A DNA stretch of 64,000 bases from Takashimella koratensis. Its lineage: Eukaryota; Basidiomycota; Tremellomycetes; Trichosporonales; Tetragoniomycetaceae. The position numbers and the translations under genes are program-made. The notes beneath the pieces were generated by a model. It was not told the origin of the DNA. It saw nothing but the letters and a program-made list of their open reading frames with translations, and searched no databases. The stretch's first letter is position 1; each line of letters begins with the position of its first letter. Positions 46,443 through 57,233 of the stretch are shown here, piece after piece. The stretch is taken from positions 62,001 to 126,000 of the forward strand of contig BCKT01000017.1 of the NCBI GenBank assembly GCA_003116875.1, in the 5' to 3' direction.

Positions 46443-48119
46443 CTACGGACCGAGTACCCCGCTGAGGATATTAAAGTTGTACTCGCCATTCTACTCATCA
46501 GCACTGCTTTGCCCACCTCACTCACATAGCAGCCCGCGGTGACATCGATACTGCCCTGGGCCTGGGCACTGCGCCCGTCCCCCATGGTCACTGCCACCTC
46601 TTGTGCCCCGGGGCTCATCGGGACAGAGACGAGCTGCACCCCAGGCTCGAGAACCAGATCGTATCCCACTCCACCAGAGGTAACAGTCACGGTCGCGTTA
46701 GTCGTCAACATCGCATGCACAAAGACGCTATCCGAAGGCATCTACCATCAGCTCGTTCCCTTCGTTACTCACCTCCCAACCCGTGGGGACGCTCCCTACG
46801 CTATCTGTCCCATCACACTGCGCACTCTTCAGACTTGGTCGATACCACCAGGTCACCAGATCCTGATCCACCTGGACCTCCTCCAACCCCTGCTTGAACG
46901 CGTCGATGTAAACCTGCATCATCTCCATCAGGGGCTGGTGGTCAAACCCTTCGGCCCAGAGGTACACATCATCGCTCATCTCCCCGCCCTTGTATGGTCC
47001 GATCAGAGAGGATTCGGTCCAGTCGTTCCAGGTGATCACTTCGATGAAGCGCAGTGTGGACGGGTAGGTAGATGCGAGGGACAAGAGTTGGGCCCAACGA
47101 GTGGGCCAGAGGGTGTCGCTGTAGAGGAGGTAGTTTTTCGGGTACCCAGAGGAGGCGGCGAGGTGGGTGTAGACTGACCGAGTGGCCGAGCGCAGCGAGG
47201 CCACGAGGAAAGGATAAGGTGGCCGAGCGCAGTGAGGTCAAGGAGAGGAGGTGAGAGGGTGAGGCAAGTATCAGCAGACGGCAGAGTCGAGTAGCGCTGA
47301 GCTGCTACCCAGCGTCGCTCTGATCCACTTACACCACGGAGATACCTGTCATCAGCTCCGTCACCACCCCGACTCACCGGCGCCATATACGTCTTGTTAG
47401 CCGCCTGCAGTAGTCTAATATACGTCTCGTCCATACTCGTTGTCATATTCTGATCCACTACCGCGCTCGAGTCCTGTCCTGGCCATGCGTACCTACTTTC
47501 AGCTGATCCCTCGTCTCACTTACCAAGAGAACAACCCGTCCACATTCGTATCCTCCGCATTCGAGCTTGATGCAGTGTAATACGGAACGACATACAGATC
47601 TGTGCCTAGGGTACTCGCGACCGAGGCCCAATCCATACCTTCGCCGTCAAAGCTACTGACAAATGGTTTCCCATCAACCAATAGCTGAGCAGAGGACGTG
47701 ATGTGCGGTGAAATCAGCGTGGCAATGGATGAAGCGTCCGAGGTAGTGTAGTGTACGAAATCGGGGGAGATGAAGAGGACGAAAGGGGAAGTGGCGTTGA
47801 CGTTGTAGACTTCTGCCGCGGTGTAGGCGTAACCAAGTTGAGTAGGGTTCGAGTCGCTCCCGTCGCAGTTGAGCGCCTGCGTGAGCACGAGTCGAGAGAA
47901 GGACTTACGAATCCGTCGATACCCTTGGAATGGGCAAGGGCGAAATCACTCGCCCAGTCGGATTGGACGTATTCGTCGACAAAACCGACCATGAAGTGGC
48001 TACTATCAGCTGGGTCATGGTGGGACTTACGCAAAGACGTAGCGATCTGTGGACGACTGGCGCGGGGTTTGCGCCGAGCAGAGGTGAAGCCAGAGTAGCA
48101 AGGTGGGTAAGAGTAGCAT
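46443..48119 (-). CDS. GH71 alpha-1,3-glucanase (mutanase), secreted
   Basis: Hydrolyses cell-wall alpha-1,3-glucan, as in septum opening or wall remodelling. Exons (minus) 48119-48031, 47999-47909, 47876-47524, 47492-47378, 47345-47333, 47173-46773, 46741-46526 and 46490-46443 give 441 aa. A signal peptide (MLLLPTLLLWLHLCSA) precedes the catalytic domain, which starts HFMVGFV. GH71 motifs follow: SSFDGEGMDWASV, YMAPVSPWFYTHL and EVITWNDWTESSLIGP. The end NGEYNFNILSGVLGP is typical of the Agn1 group. Exon 5 is a 13-nt microexon encoding part of PVSPW. The following 159-nt intron is the second longest intron with firm splice evidence in the window and holds two related GC repeats. Confidence 0.93.
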
Positions 48120-49257
48120 CGTTGGTCTGAATGAGTGGTGAGTGAGGGGTTAGGCATGGACGTAAGCCGCAGACGACTTGGGGTTATATATGCATGGAGG
48201 CATGACTTGGAGTCATTTATTGCATGGGGGTAAGCCGCAGACGATGAAACGTAGATGGAAACGTAGATGTCGGGGCAGATAGGCATTACGCCGAGACTCG
48301 GCAACGCTCCATTGTTCATGACCTTGGTTACCAAGCGAGTCCGAGTGCCCGGGACGTCACGGTGGTCATGTTTTGATCGGGACGAAACGTAGATCTTGAC
48401 GACGCACAAGCTGCCACGCGTCATACATGATCGTGCTTGTCTTTGCCCGACACGGGTACAGCCCAGGGCGGGTTACCTCTCGTCGGTTCCGATGCCTCCA
48501 TTGTTCAGCGGATACGAATCGAGTCGTGGAGGCGGACTTGGACCTGGACCTGGACTTGAGAACAAAGGAGCCACCAGTTGTTCCTTGCCGACGTCCGAGC
48601 GCTACGGACCAGACTTGCTCTCGGACCCTCTGGCCTGGGCTAGGATTTGCATATGATCGTGGTCGTGCTAGCTCCCCAGCCAGGGTCCAAACATGACTGG
48701 GCGTATTATTTACCCGATTAGGAAAGTGACCGTCTAGTCTGCTCATAATTTTTTCTTCAACCGTCCACTGTCGGTCAACTCTCAACCTTCATTCCCATCT
48801 GTCCAACCACTCCTTCACCTCTGGACTCTAGACCATAACAGCAAGCAGCTCGGCAAGGCCAGCAGCGACGACGAACACTTTACCAGCGATTCACAGGGAG
48901 AGATACACACGTCTTCACCCCACGTCCTAGTCACGCCGTCACCCCTCACTCCTCGGTCCTTCTCGGCATCGACTTGTCGACTTGTCCCACGCCAACGACC
49001 AACCTACACGACCACGGGTCCACTCAATGATCAGTTCGCAGACACCCACGTCCACTCGATCCCTTCTCTCCACGTTCTACACCTACCTTGCTCTTGCCCA
49101 ACCCCACTACCAGCCGAAACGCAACGAGCGCGCACACCACTCTGAGCAGAACCACAATTTCTACCAAATAGTCTAACCCCTTCCCTCCCTCTCACTTCCC
49201 ACCCCCTATCCCCTCCCCCCTACCCTCTCCCTACTCACCTGCACCAGGCGCGGCACG
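48120..49257. promoter_or_regulatory. Divergent promoter region of GH71 and the 661-aa orphan
   Basis: About 1.1 kb without a supported gene. A TATA-like TATATAA on the minus strand (48184-48190) serves the GH71 gene. A 15-nt direct repeat GTAAGCCGCAGACGA lies at 48162-48176 and 48230-48244, on either side of it. The right end is a long pyrimidine tract (49165-49240) just before ATG 49258. Confidence 0.55.
48184..48190 (-). promoter_or_regulatory. TATA box of the GH71 gene
   Basis: Reads TATATAA on the minus strand, 65 nt upstream of the ATG at 48119. Confidence 0.6.
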
Positions 49258-51350
49258 ATGTCGACCGCGCCTGGATCCGCACGCCGGGGCAAACGAGGTA
49301 AGCCCACACTTGTTTTCACCGCTCACACGACCAGCCCTAGCACCTACTACTACCCCACCGTTACCTCGAATCAAACTCAACATGCGGTCTTCCCCCGTAT
49401 CCAAACCTAAACACACGGGGAAACGACCCCGCTCCTCGGCCAGCGCTCAACGTCACCAGGACGAAGACGAGACCGAATCCGACCTCACTCCAGACGAAGA
49501 TGGCGACGCGGTCATGGCTGATTTTACCACCGCTGTCAAAGGGAAAGGGAAAGCAGCTTCACCAGTTAAAGGGCGCGAGAGGAAACGCGCCGTGAAATTG
49601 GGCCAAGTCGAGCGCCAGCGTGCGCGAGATGAGAAATTTGGTGTCGGGCAACATGTAAGTGGACCCTGTCAACCTTGACTTACGCTCCAGACCGACTCTG
49701 ACTCGACATCATCATACGGCGACGACGAATCGGATTTGGAACCTACGGCCGGACCGAGTACCCTGCCTGATGCGTTTGCAGGGCAAGAGGTCGAGGATTT
49801 GGCCTACGGAGCGGGTCCGGTGGACTTTGGAGTTGAGGAAGAGGCAGAGCACGAGTGGTGGCAGGATCAAGAAGAGGAGGAGGTGAGCGAGGTCATTGAT
49901 CATCACTAACTTGCAGGAATTCATCGCCCAGTTATCCGGATCCGATATCGACGGCCTCCAATCTCAATCCTCTGTTCACTCTGAATCCGAGGTGACCGAC
50001 TCTGAGCACTCGTCCGGTACCGACGACGCAATGGACGAATTCGGGTTCCCTTCTATCCCCTTTCCCGATGAATCCCCCGCGGATGCCGCACCGCTTATCC
50101 TCATGGAACAATGGGACGGGCAGTTTGTCCTCGTTCAGACGAAACAAGAGCGAGACCGGTCTCGTACCCGCCGTGCCGTGCTCGAGAACACGCGCGAGGC
50201 GTCGGTCTCGGCATCGACACTGTCAGCTACCGAGGCGACGGAACAGGCGCTGGTCATTGATCCCGATGCGGAAGAGACGACAGACAGTAGCGACTGGTCG
50301 GGAGTTGAGGATAACGGAGGGGACACGACGGATTCCATGGCCGAGGAGGATATGCCCTTGCTTGATAGTCCCGCGCTGGACGAGTTGATAGGGCAACAGT
50401 TGGCGGCGGGGCTGTTGGTGGATAACCACGCGGTCGCGGCGGCTGCTGCCGCGGTCGCTCAGGCCGGGATCGTCGCTGCCATGGCCCCCGCGATCGTTGT
50501 TACAGACACCGACATCCCTAGTACACCTGGAACCACGGCGCCACCAGTCATGGGCACGTTCATTCCCGTCACCGACGACCCATCCAGCCACGCTGTCATT
50601 GACGGGTCACGAACGACTACGAAATCCCCGTTCACCCGTCGTCGACACGCGGCACCAGCTTCTGCGGATCGTGATCGTAAACGCAAGTCGTCGGTATCTA
50701 CCACTGCGACCGCACCGACCGTCGACCCATTCTCCCCCTTTTACCTGAAAAAGGCCCGATACTCGTCAATTCCCGGTCACCCTCGGTACATTGCTGCCCG
50801 CCGAGCCGCACAGCAAGCCGCTCGAGCATTCGCCGACCCGCTCGACCGCGAGACTACCCCTTCGGAAGAGGACGAGTCGGCTTTCTCCCTCGAAGATATG
50901 CTCGACTCTTCGGTGCTTCACCACGTCGAGTCTAGTGAGGAAGAAGGCGAAGAGGACCGACCATTCAGGTTTGATAAAGTCCCAGTGTCAATGTACATGC
51001 GACGTAACATCCTTTCGTCTACCTCTCGGCCTTCGGCTCCGCACACTGTCGGTCACCCAGCTCGACACACGCGACACTCGCCAGCAGCGCACTTTTCGTC
51101 CCCGATCCACCGAGGTCGTACCGCTCTAGCAGATACCCTTGCCGGACCGCTGGCAAGTCGAGGGATGCTCTTGATCAGTCCAATCTTGGCACCGGTCGGG
51201 AACGTGGAGCATTCTCATGTGGAGGAGGTAAGGAATGGCGCAATGGCAAGTGGGACAGGGGCGGTAGGGTACGAGTCGGGAGTGTTGAGTAGGAAGGAGA
51301 AGAGGAAGATGAAGCAGAGAGGGGGGGAAATGGCCCCGTTGCAGATTTAG
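49258..51350 (+). CDS. Hypothetical acidic protein, 661 aa
   Basis: Exons 49258-49297, 49335-49654, 49691-49882 and 49917-51350. The start ATG at 49258 follows a pyrimidine-rich leader. The N-terminal part is basic with possible nuclear signals (KHTGKRPRSS, KGRERKRAVKLGQ). It is followed by an acidic Glu/Asp/Ser stretch (about 120-215), an Ala-rich patch (VAAAAAAVAQAG), then more Ser/Asp and a Lys/Arg tail (RKEKRKMKQRGG). No folded domain is recognised. Composition suggests a nuclear, largely disordered protein. Splice sites and frame are consistent, so it is likely real. Confidence 0.7.
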
Positions 51351-51979
51351 GTCGAGTACGAGTCTTCGCTGTCGTGTTGTTCGATTCGTGCTCAATTCTC
51401 GACTGTGCTTGTTCTTGTGCTCGTGCCACCTGTGCTCTAGACGTTTGTATATACGCGTAAACGATCAAGACCCAAGAACCAAGACCAAAACAAAAGCCCT
51501 TTCCACGAGTCTGGACTCGCCATTGGATAAAAGACAAGACGGTTTATCATGTACCATGCCTCGTAACTTTGAAGAATAGTCCAGACGTGTTGTGAAGAAG
51601 AAGAATGCAGAAATGTCCATTTTAATTGGCTGAGAGATACGGGGTTTGAGCGCAGTAGAAGAGTCAGTGGGGGCAGTGGACAGACGAGAGGTGGTCTGTA
51701 GTGAAACTGAGATGAGAGGTTGAGAACCGAATCGGAGTAGGAGTGGAGAGGGAGCAAAGGCGGTTCTAGTGCCACAGTGATAATAGCCTCCGTCGTCACC
51801 GCCACCTTTGTCGTCATCGCCCGACCTCTTCCCTCTTCCCTCTCTCTTCCTTCTTCCCTCCTCCCCATCCACCATCCAGAGTAGACTGTCCAGAGTCCTC
51901 TTCCCGCCTCAGTCCTACCACTCCCATCCCCTACCCACTACCCCTACCCCACCCCCTTCCCACCCCCAGTCGACGCAAC
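51351..51979. other. Intergenic
   Basis: 3' flank of the acidic orphan and CT-rich promoter of ARPC1 (51815-51970). Nothing else is supported. Confidence 0.5.
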
Positions 51980-53718
51980 ATGTCCGCCGAGGTGTTTCAG
52001 CTCTCCATGGGCCCATTGACGGGCGTCGCTTTCAGCCCGGATCGTACTCGTATGTTTCCTCCAAACCCTTACCCACCCATCCATCCATCTCGCATCCATC
52101 TCGCATCCATCTCGCATCCATCCCATTCCACACATCTTTCCGCGACTGCAACAACTCCATCATTGACCTACTTGGGAACGTCCTCTGATCAACCGCTCAC
52201 TCCACCAGACGTCGCGGTTTCACCGGATAACAACGAGGTACAGATCTATGCCCGTGCCGCCGGTGACCAGTGGGACCTTCAACAGACCTTGACCGAGGTG
52301 AGTAATTCTTCCAATGTCTCTGCGCCATTCTCTCTCCTGCGGATTATCACTCGCGCCGCGCGCCTGCTCCTTCGGGCCCTCTGTGCCCTCCGTCGCGCGC
52401 GTCGCCCTCTGCTGACCAAACCAGCACGATAAACTCATCACCGCCATCTCCTGGGCTCCTCAATCGAATCGAATCGTTACTTGCTCTCAAGACCGAAACG
52501 CCTACGTATGGACCCCTACAGAGACTGGATGGAAACCTGCATTGGTTCTCTTGAGGATCAATAGAGCCGCAACTTGTGTCAAGTGGTCTCCCAAGGAAGA
52601 CAAGTTTGCCGTTGGGTCAGGTGCGAGGTGAGTCAGCGGGAGCCAAGCGAGTGGAGTCTACCCATCCCTGTCCCTACCCTCGCGGACGTGTCTACCCATA
52701 CTGCCCACGCTCGCCCGGACGTTTACCCATCCCCCTCCCCCCTACGCTCGCGCGACTCGGCCTCCGCTAACGCGTCCAGGGCCATCGCCGTCTGCTCCTT
52801 TGACGAAGAGAACAACTGGTGGGTCTCCAAACACATCAAGAAGCCCCTTCGCTCCACTGTCCTCTCGATCGACTGGCACCCGAACAACGTCCTCCTCGCT
52901 GCCGGTGCCGCCGATGCCAAGGCCTATGTCTTTTCGGCATTCATAAAGGGTATCGACTCGAAGTGAGTCTTCTCCACTCTTCAGACCCTAACTGACCCTC
53001 GTTCAGGCCCGAGCCGACTGTCTGGGGCGACCGCCTTCCCTTTGGCACCATTTGCGGCGAGTTTGCCTCCCCCAAGGGCGGTTGGGTACACGACGTCGCC
53101 TTTTCCCCTTCCGGCGATGTCCTCGCGTTCACCGCTCACGACTCGACAATCAACATCGTCTACCCGTCCGGACCTTCCCCTGCTCCTCCTCAGGCCTTCA
53201 TCTCCGTCCAGTGCCCGTCACTCCCGTACCTCTCTCTCACATTCACGACTGAGGCTCAGCTCATTGCTGCGGGCCACGACTGCCAGCCTGTTGTCTATAC
53301 CGGTTCGGCGGGCGGTTGGACACTCAGTCACTCGCTGGATGACCAGTCGGCCGGTGGAGGCGCGTCTCGTCTCACCCCTTCGGCTACGGGTGCGCGTGTC
53401 ACTTCTGGCGGCGGACCGGGGAGACTCAATAACGAGGCGTTCAACCTCTTCAAGCAGGCTGATACTCGCGGAACCTCCAAGCCCGCGGGCTCTGGATCTG
53501 CCGCAGTCACAAGCGCCGGTGCGACCCCAGTTGGAGCGGATGGTCTCCTTACCACGGTGCACCAGAACTCGATCACCGTTGTTGAGCCTTACGAATGGGC
53601 ACAGACCGGCGAGGTCGTCAAAGTCTACACCGTGGGCAAGGATGGGAAACTTGTGATTTGGGGTGTGGGCGCAAAGCCAGCTGGTCTCGCTGGCAGGTTT
53701 GGGGCTATGAACGTTTAG
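51980..53718 (+). CDS. ARC40: Arp2/3 complex subunit 1 (ARPC1/p40), WD40 protein
   Basis: The beta-propeller subunit of the Arp2/3 actin-branching complex, acting at cortical actin patches in endocytosis. Exons 51980-52049, 52209-52297, 52425-52627, 52780-52962 and 53007-53718 give 418 aa. Family features in order: [75 protein letters not shown], then [21 protein letters not shown] Ser/Gly/Ala-rich insertion (the ARPC1 loop region) precedes the final blade ([18 protein letters not shown]). The first three introns (127-159 nt) are longer than the window's norm and carry short repeats. Confidence 0.96.
52082..52124. repeat. 11-bp tandem repeat in ARPC1 intron 1
   Basis: CATCCATCTCG repeated three times plus a partial copy, within the intron 52050-52208. 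Confidence 0.85.
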
Positions 53719-54018
53719 GTAGGGGTTGATCATGGCGTCTAAAGGTGCTGAAGTTACTCGGAGCTTGTCAAGGCGGAAGAATGCATCGTGGTCAATGACT
53801 CGGGAACATAGCTCACACCTTGAGCCGTACCCACAGTCGAAGACCATAAGTCATGCTGTGCTTACTGATGACTGACCGCTTACTCGTGAAAGGTTTTCTC
53901 ACCTCCACAGCATCAAAGCATCCAACCTCATCTCCCCCACTCGACCCCACCCGACCCCCACGATCCCAAATATCGTGTGCAGACGGTGGGACCTAGCCCG
54001 AGTAAGTGCGCTCGAACG

Positions 54019-54066
54019 TTAGGGGGTTAGGGGTGTTATGGGTTAGGGGTTTAGGGAGGTTAGGGG
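54019..54066. repeat. Interstitial telomere-like repeats
   Basis: Six tandem units of 7-9 nt: TTAGGGGG, TTAGGGGTG, TTATGGG, TTAGGGGT, TTAGGGAGG, TTAGGGG. The core matches fungal TTAGGG/TTAGGGGG telomere repeats. Confidence 0.65.
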
Positions 54067-54590
54067 CTTGGGGATCTCTGTGCTCATGTTGTTCGTGAGA
54101 GCTGGGCTGAGTGCGCCGGTGGGTCAGGGTTCTGGGGTGGGGTCCGCGTCGAGGTGTCGTCTCTGCTTGGAAGGCAAGTGTGGTATGAGTGAGAGCGGTG
54201 CATGGCGTGATCGTGAGGCTGTACTCGGTGGAAGGCGTAGCCTTCTCTCCTCTTCAGCTCATCTCATACCTCGTCTCTCTCATCTCTCATTTGCTCCTCT
54301 CTCTTTCCCCCTCTCACATGGGTTCGGCCGACCCCACTCGATCAGACCCTCCTATGTCCTCACTCCACACTCTCCACTCACTCCACACACTCCACTCACT
54401 CCACTCACCATTCACTCCACAGTCCCCACTTCTCCTCCTTTATCCAACTACACCGCCTCCCGGGAACATGACGCGTGTAGCCCGGTCTAGCGTGTTCTAC
54501 GCGGGTATCGATGCGTCAAGAGTATGCGATATCGGTCGAGCACGTACGATGACGAACAGGCGGGAAAGTGGGGGAGGGTGGGGGGGATGG

Positions 54591-54598
54591 TATAAATA
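54591..54598 (+). promoter_or_regulatory. TATA box upstream of the small basic gene
   Basis: TATAAATA after a G-rich block, about 390 nt before ATG 54985. The following leader is rich in CACTCATC-like words. Confidence 0.55.
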
Positions 54599-54984
54599 CC
54601 CTCTTTCAGAGAACGGGGAGGTAGATTTTGTCTGTTTGTCAAGTTCACCACTACGCTCTCACTCTTACCTAGGATTGACACTGGTACACTACGAGACTAT
54701 CCCATCTACTCATCACTCTTACTTGCCCACTTCATCTCCGTACTCACCCACTCACCACCCTATCATACCATACTTCCACTCTGACATACTCAATCCTCTT
54801 GACACCCAGTCAATCTTGACCCCTTACCACCACTCATCAAGTCATCTCTCGTCTTTGACCCCCACCCATCCCAACACCCACTCGCAGTACCTACTCATCT
54901 ACCCACAGAACCTCTCTGACACCTCTACATCTCTCAACCCAATCACTTACAACATCCCCGCCATACCAAGTCATCACCATCACA

Positions 54985-55021
54985 ATGGGCAACGATCATG
55001 TCCGTCTACCTACCCGACCCT

Positions 55022-55082
<61 letters not shown>

Positions 55083-55354
55083 TTCACCTTTCCTATCCAT
55101 CCGCTATCCCTCGCCCATTCCCATTCATCCTCGCTGACCTAACCCAGACGCAACAGAAAGTCTCCAAACGTGATCGAAAGAAGCAAGAAAAGGCCGACGC
55201 TCAGAAAGAAACCCATACTACGGGTCGAAGAGGGAGTGGAGGGAAACACAAGTCGACCAAAGGGGACAGTTCGGGATCGGGCAGTGGCGGGTCGAGTCCG
55301 ACGAGTCCGACGAGTCCGACTCAGCGGCGCAGTGAGGATAGTGGACGCTCGTAA
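54985..55354 (+). CDS. Small basic protein, possibly N-myristoylated (73 or 118 aa)
   Basis: Two readings are possible. Spliced: exons 54985-54999 and 55148-55354 give 73 aa starting MGNDHTQQKVSKRDRKKQEK. The Gly2 and nearby basic residues would suit N-myristoylation and membrane binding. The intron (55000-55147) has a good branch and acceptor (CTGACCTAACCCAG) but a weak GTCCGT donor, and it contains 60 consecutive C. Unspliced: the ATG at 54998 is in frame with the same C-terminus and would encode a run of about 20 prolines (118 aa). The C-terminal part is Lys/Arg-rich and then Ser/Gly/Thr repeats (SPTSPTSPTQRR). I recognise no family. A TATA box and long leader support a real transcript. 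Confidence 0.5.
55023..55082. repeat. Poly-C tract, 60 nt
   Basis: An uninterrupted run of C, extreme in a mixed-composition region. It may form i-motif/G-quadruplex structures. The exact length is likely unreliable in any assembly. Confidence 0.9.
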
Positions 55355-55758
55355 GCGGCAGCCACGACGGACGGATGAGAGAGTGCAGCTGTGCACAGGG
55401 ACAGGGAAGTGTCTCATGTACATGTGAGCTTTGTACAGACGTGGTGAAGAGCTTCACTGACGTCTGGTACATTGCTTGAAGGTGGGGCGAGGAGCGACCG
55501 GTTCCATTGCGACCACGTACGGTATATTCGGAGAGGCGACGGTTCCAACTCGGGCGACGGTTCAACTCGAGCGATACGGTTTCAACTCGAGCGATACGGT
55601 TCCAACACGGGCGATACGTTCCAACACGGCCATGCTTGCGACGACGGCGAGACGGATGGAAACCCACGAAACACCAAAAACAATTTAAAAAGAAACACCA
55701 AAAACAGAGAGTGACAAGGGTTTCGATACCAGAAGTCTGTATATTCTCTTGATGCATA
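55355..55758. other. Convergent intergenic region with minisatellite
   Basis: 3' flanks of the small basic gene and the amidohydrolase gene. It contains the 18-20 bp minisatellite listed separately and an A-rich end (55671-55705). Confidence 0.5.
55536..55631. repeat. 18-20 bp minisatellite
   Basis: Five degenerate tandem copies of GCGATACGGTTCCAACTCGA-like units. The first two units are shorter. Confidence 0.85.
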
Positions 55759-57099
55759 CTACACCGCCTTGCCTGCTCCTTTCCTCAGCACCTGCCTCAT
55801 CTTCTCCATCTCCTCTGCATGGTCACCAAACGGTTCAATCGGTCTAGGGGAGTACTCTTTCCCCCTCGCCACGACCAATTTCGTCCTAAAGTAGCTCTCG
55901 ACATCGACCAACGGGTCCCCGTCTAGCGCGACGAGGTCCGCTTCGAGGCCCGGGACAAGTCGACCCGTCAAGTGTCCTACTCGACAAAAATGCGCGGCGT
56001 CAGAAGTCGCCGCAGCGAGTAGTTCACGAGGCGTGTAGCCTGCTCGGTGCATAGTGACGAGACCGTCGGCGTATCGGTCGAATCGACACAGGCCAACACC
56101 GTTGTCTGTTCCCGCGATCTTTAATGAGCAAACGATATGAACGTCACCTACCACGGTGACTCCCGCCGCTCGGAGCTTGGACAAGTTGCCCAATACCGCA
56201 TCGTGATTGTCCCAGGGCAAGAAGTAGTGCTCGTGTCTACACGCCGAGCTCATCGTGGGGCACACTGCGATCCCGCGGTCTTTAATCTTCTTGGCGATAC
56301 GTTCGTTGAACTCTGTTCCTTCCGGTGTGATCCATCTGTTGTCAGCGTCTTCTATACCCGACTCACGAGCAATGTTCAATCGTATCGAACCCTGCGTCGA
56401 CGGCATTCTCAATCGCCTGTACAGCTGTCGCATGAGTCGTCACTGGGATCCCACCCTTCTGCGCCTCTTCTTTAATCGCTCTCAATTCCTCGACACTATA
56501 CGTCGCGTCGTGTGGCTTGGATCCTAGGGTCAAGAACCCTCCACTAGTCATGACTTTGATCACGTCCGCGCCCTCGTCGATACGTTTCCTCGCCATGGCG
56601 CGACACGCGTCAACGCCGGAAGCTTCACCGCCGTATACTGCACAGTGACCGCCTGGGACGGTGATCGGTGCGTTGGCGCAGAGTAAGCGGGGGCCAGTAA
56701 CAGATCCAGCCGAGATCATATCGCGTAGTTCGCAAGAGGAGGTACCTGGGCATCCGAGGTCACGAGCGGTTGTCACCCCTGCGTCAAGGAGACTGAGCGC
56801 GTTGGCTTGCATCTGCTCAAATGTATCGGGTGGGGAAGACCCCATAGGTGCTAGTGGGTCTTTCGAGATGTGTAGCTGGGGTTAGAACAGACTAGGGTGA
56901 GACTTACATGGCAGTCGAAGAGACCGGGGATGAGCGACGCATCGCCAAGATCAACGACCTCGCCGATATTGGACAACTCTGTGAAGGGTCCGACTGCAGT
57001 TATGACTTTCCCGACAACGCTCACGCCGCCGTCAAGGATGACGGGGGACGTCGAGTCTGTGATCACTCTTGCGGCGCGGTACGTCCGTGTGTCAGACAT
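55759..57099 (-). CDS. Amidohydrolase-superfamily metal-dependent hydrolase
   Basis: Exons (minus) 57099-56908, 56875-56367, 56335-56152 and 56118-55759 give 414 aa. Superfamily metal-site elements are seen in order: HLH at 64-66 (LFDCHLHI), VIKVMTSGG with the likely bridging lysine, TTHAT, TIEHCS and IAGTDNG. The N- and C-terminal beta-sandwich segments ([29 protein letters not shown]) complete the imidazolonepropionase/prolidase-like architecture. The substrate cannot be read from the sequence. No signal peptide. The last intron (56119-56151, 33 nt) is inferred because its removal restores the usual GTD motif context. It is in frame and stop-free, so retention gives 425 aa. Confidence 0.85.
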
Positions 57100-57233
57100 G
57101 GTGTGGATGAGGAGAGATAGGAGAGAGTTGCATCGAGATACATAGCCGAGCCGCGGCAATGCCGAAGACACCGTCGGAGCGAGCACGCCGAGTAATCTCC
57201 GACGACGCTTCTATATGTACAGATATGGATCAA

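Larger units (their letters stand above)
53719..54984. other. Intergenic with telomere-like and CT-rich repeats
   Basis: Between ARPC1 and the small basic gene. It holds a TTAGGGG-like block (54019-54066), a CACTCCACT-rich stretch (54361-54420), and the TATA promoter and long pyrimidine-rich leader of the next gene. ORFs here follow the low-complexity sequence and are not believed. Confidence 0.5.

Noticed and set aside
55023..55082. Poly-proline protein encoded by the C run as a definite product
   Set aside because: A spliced alternative has a good branch point and acceptor and removes the run; the homopolymer may also be mis-sized. Both readings are kept as options.
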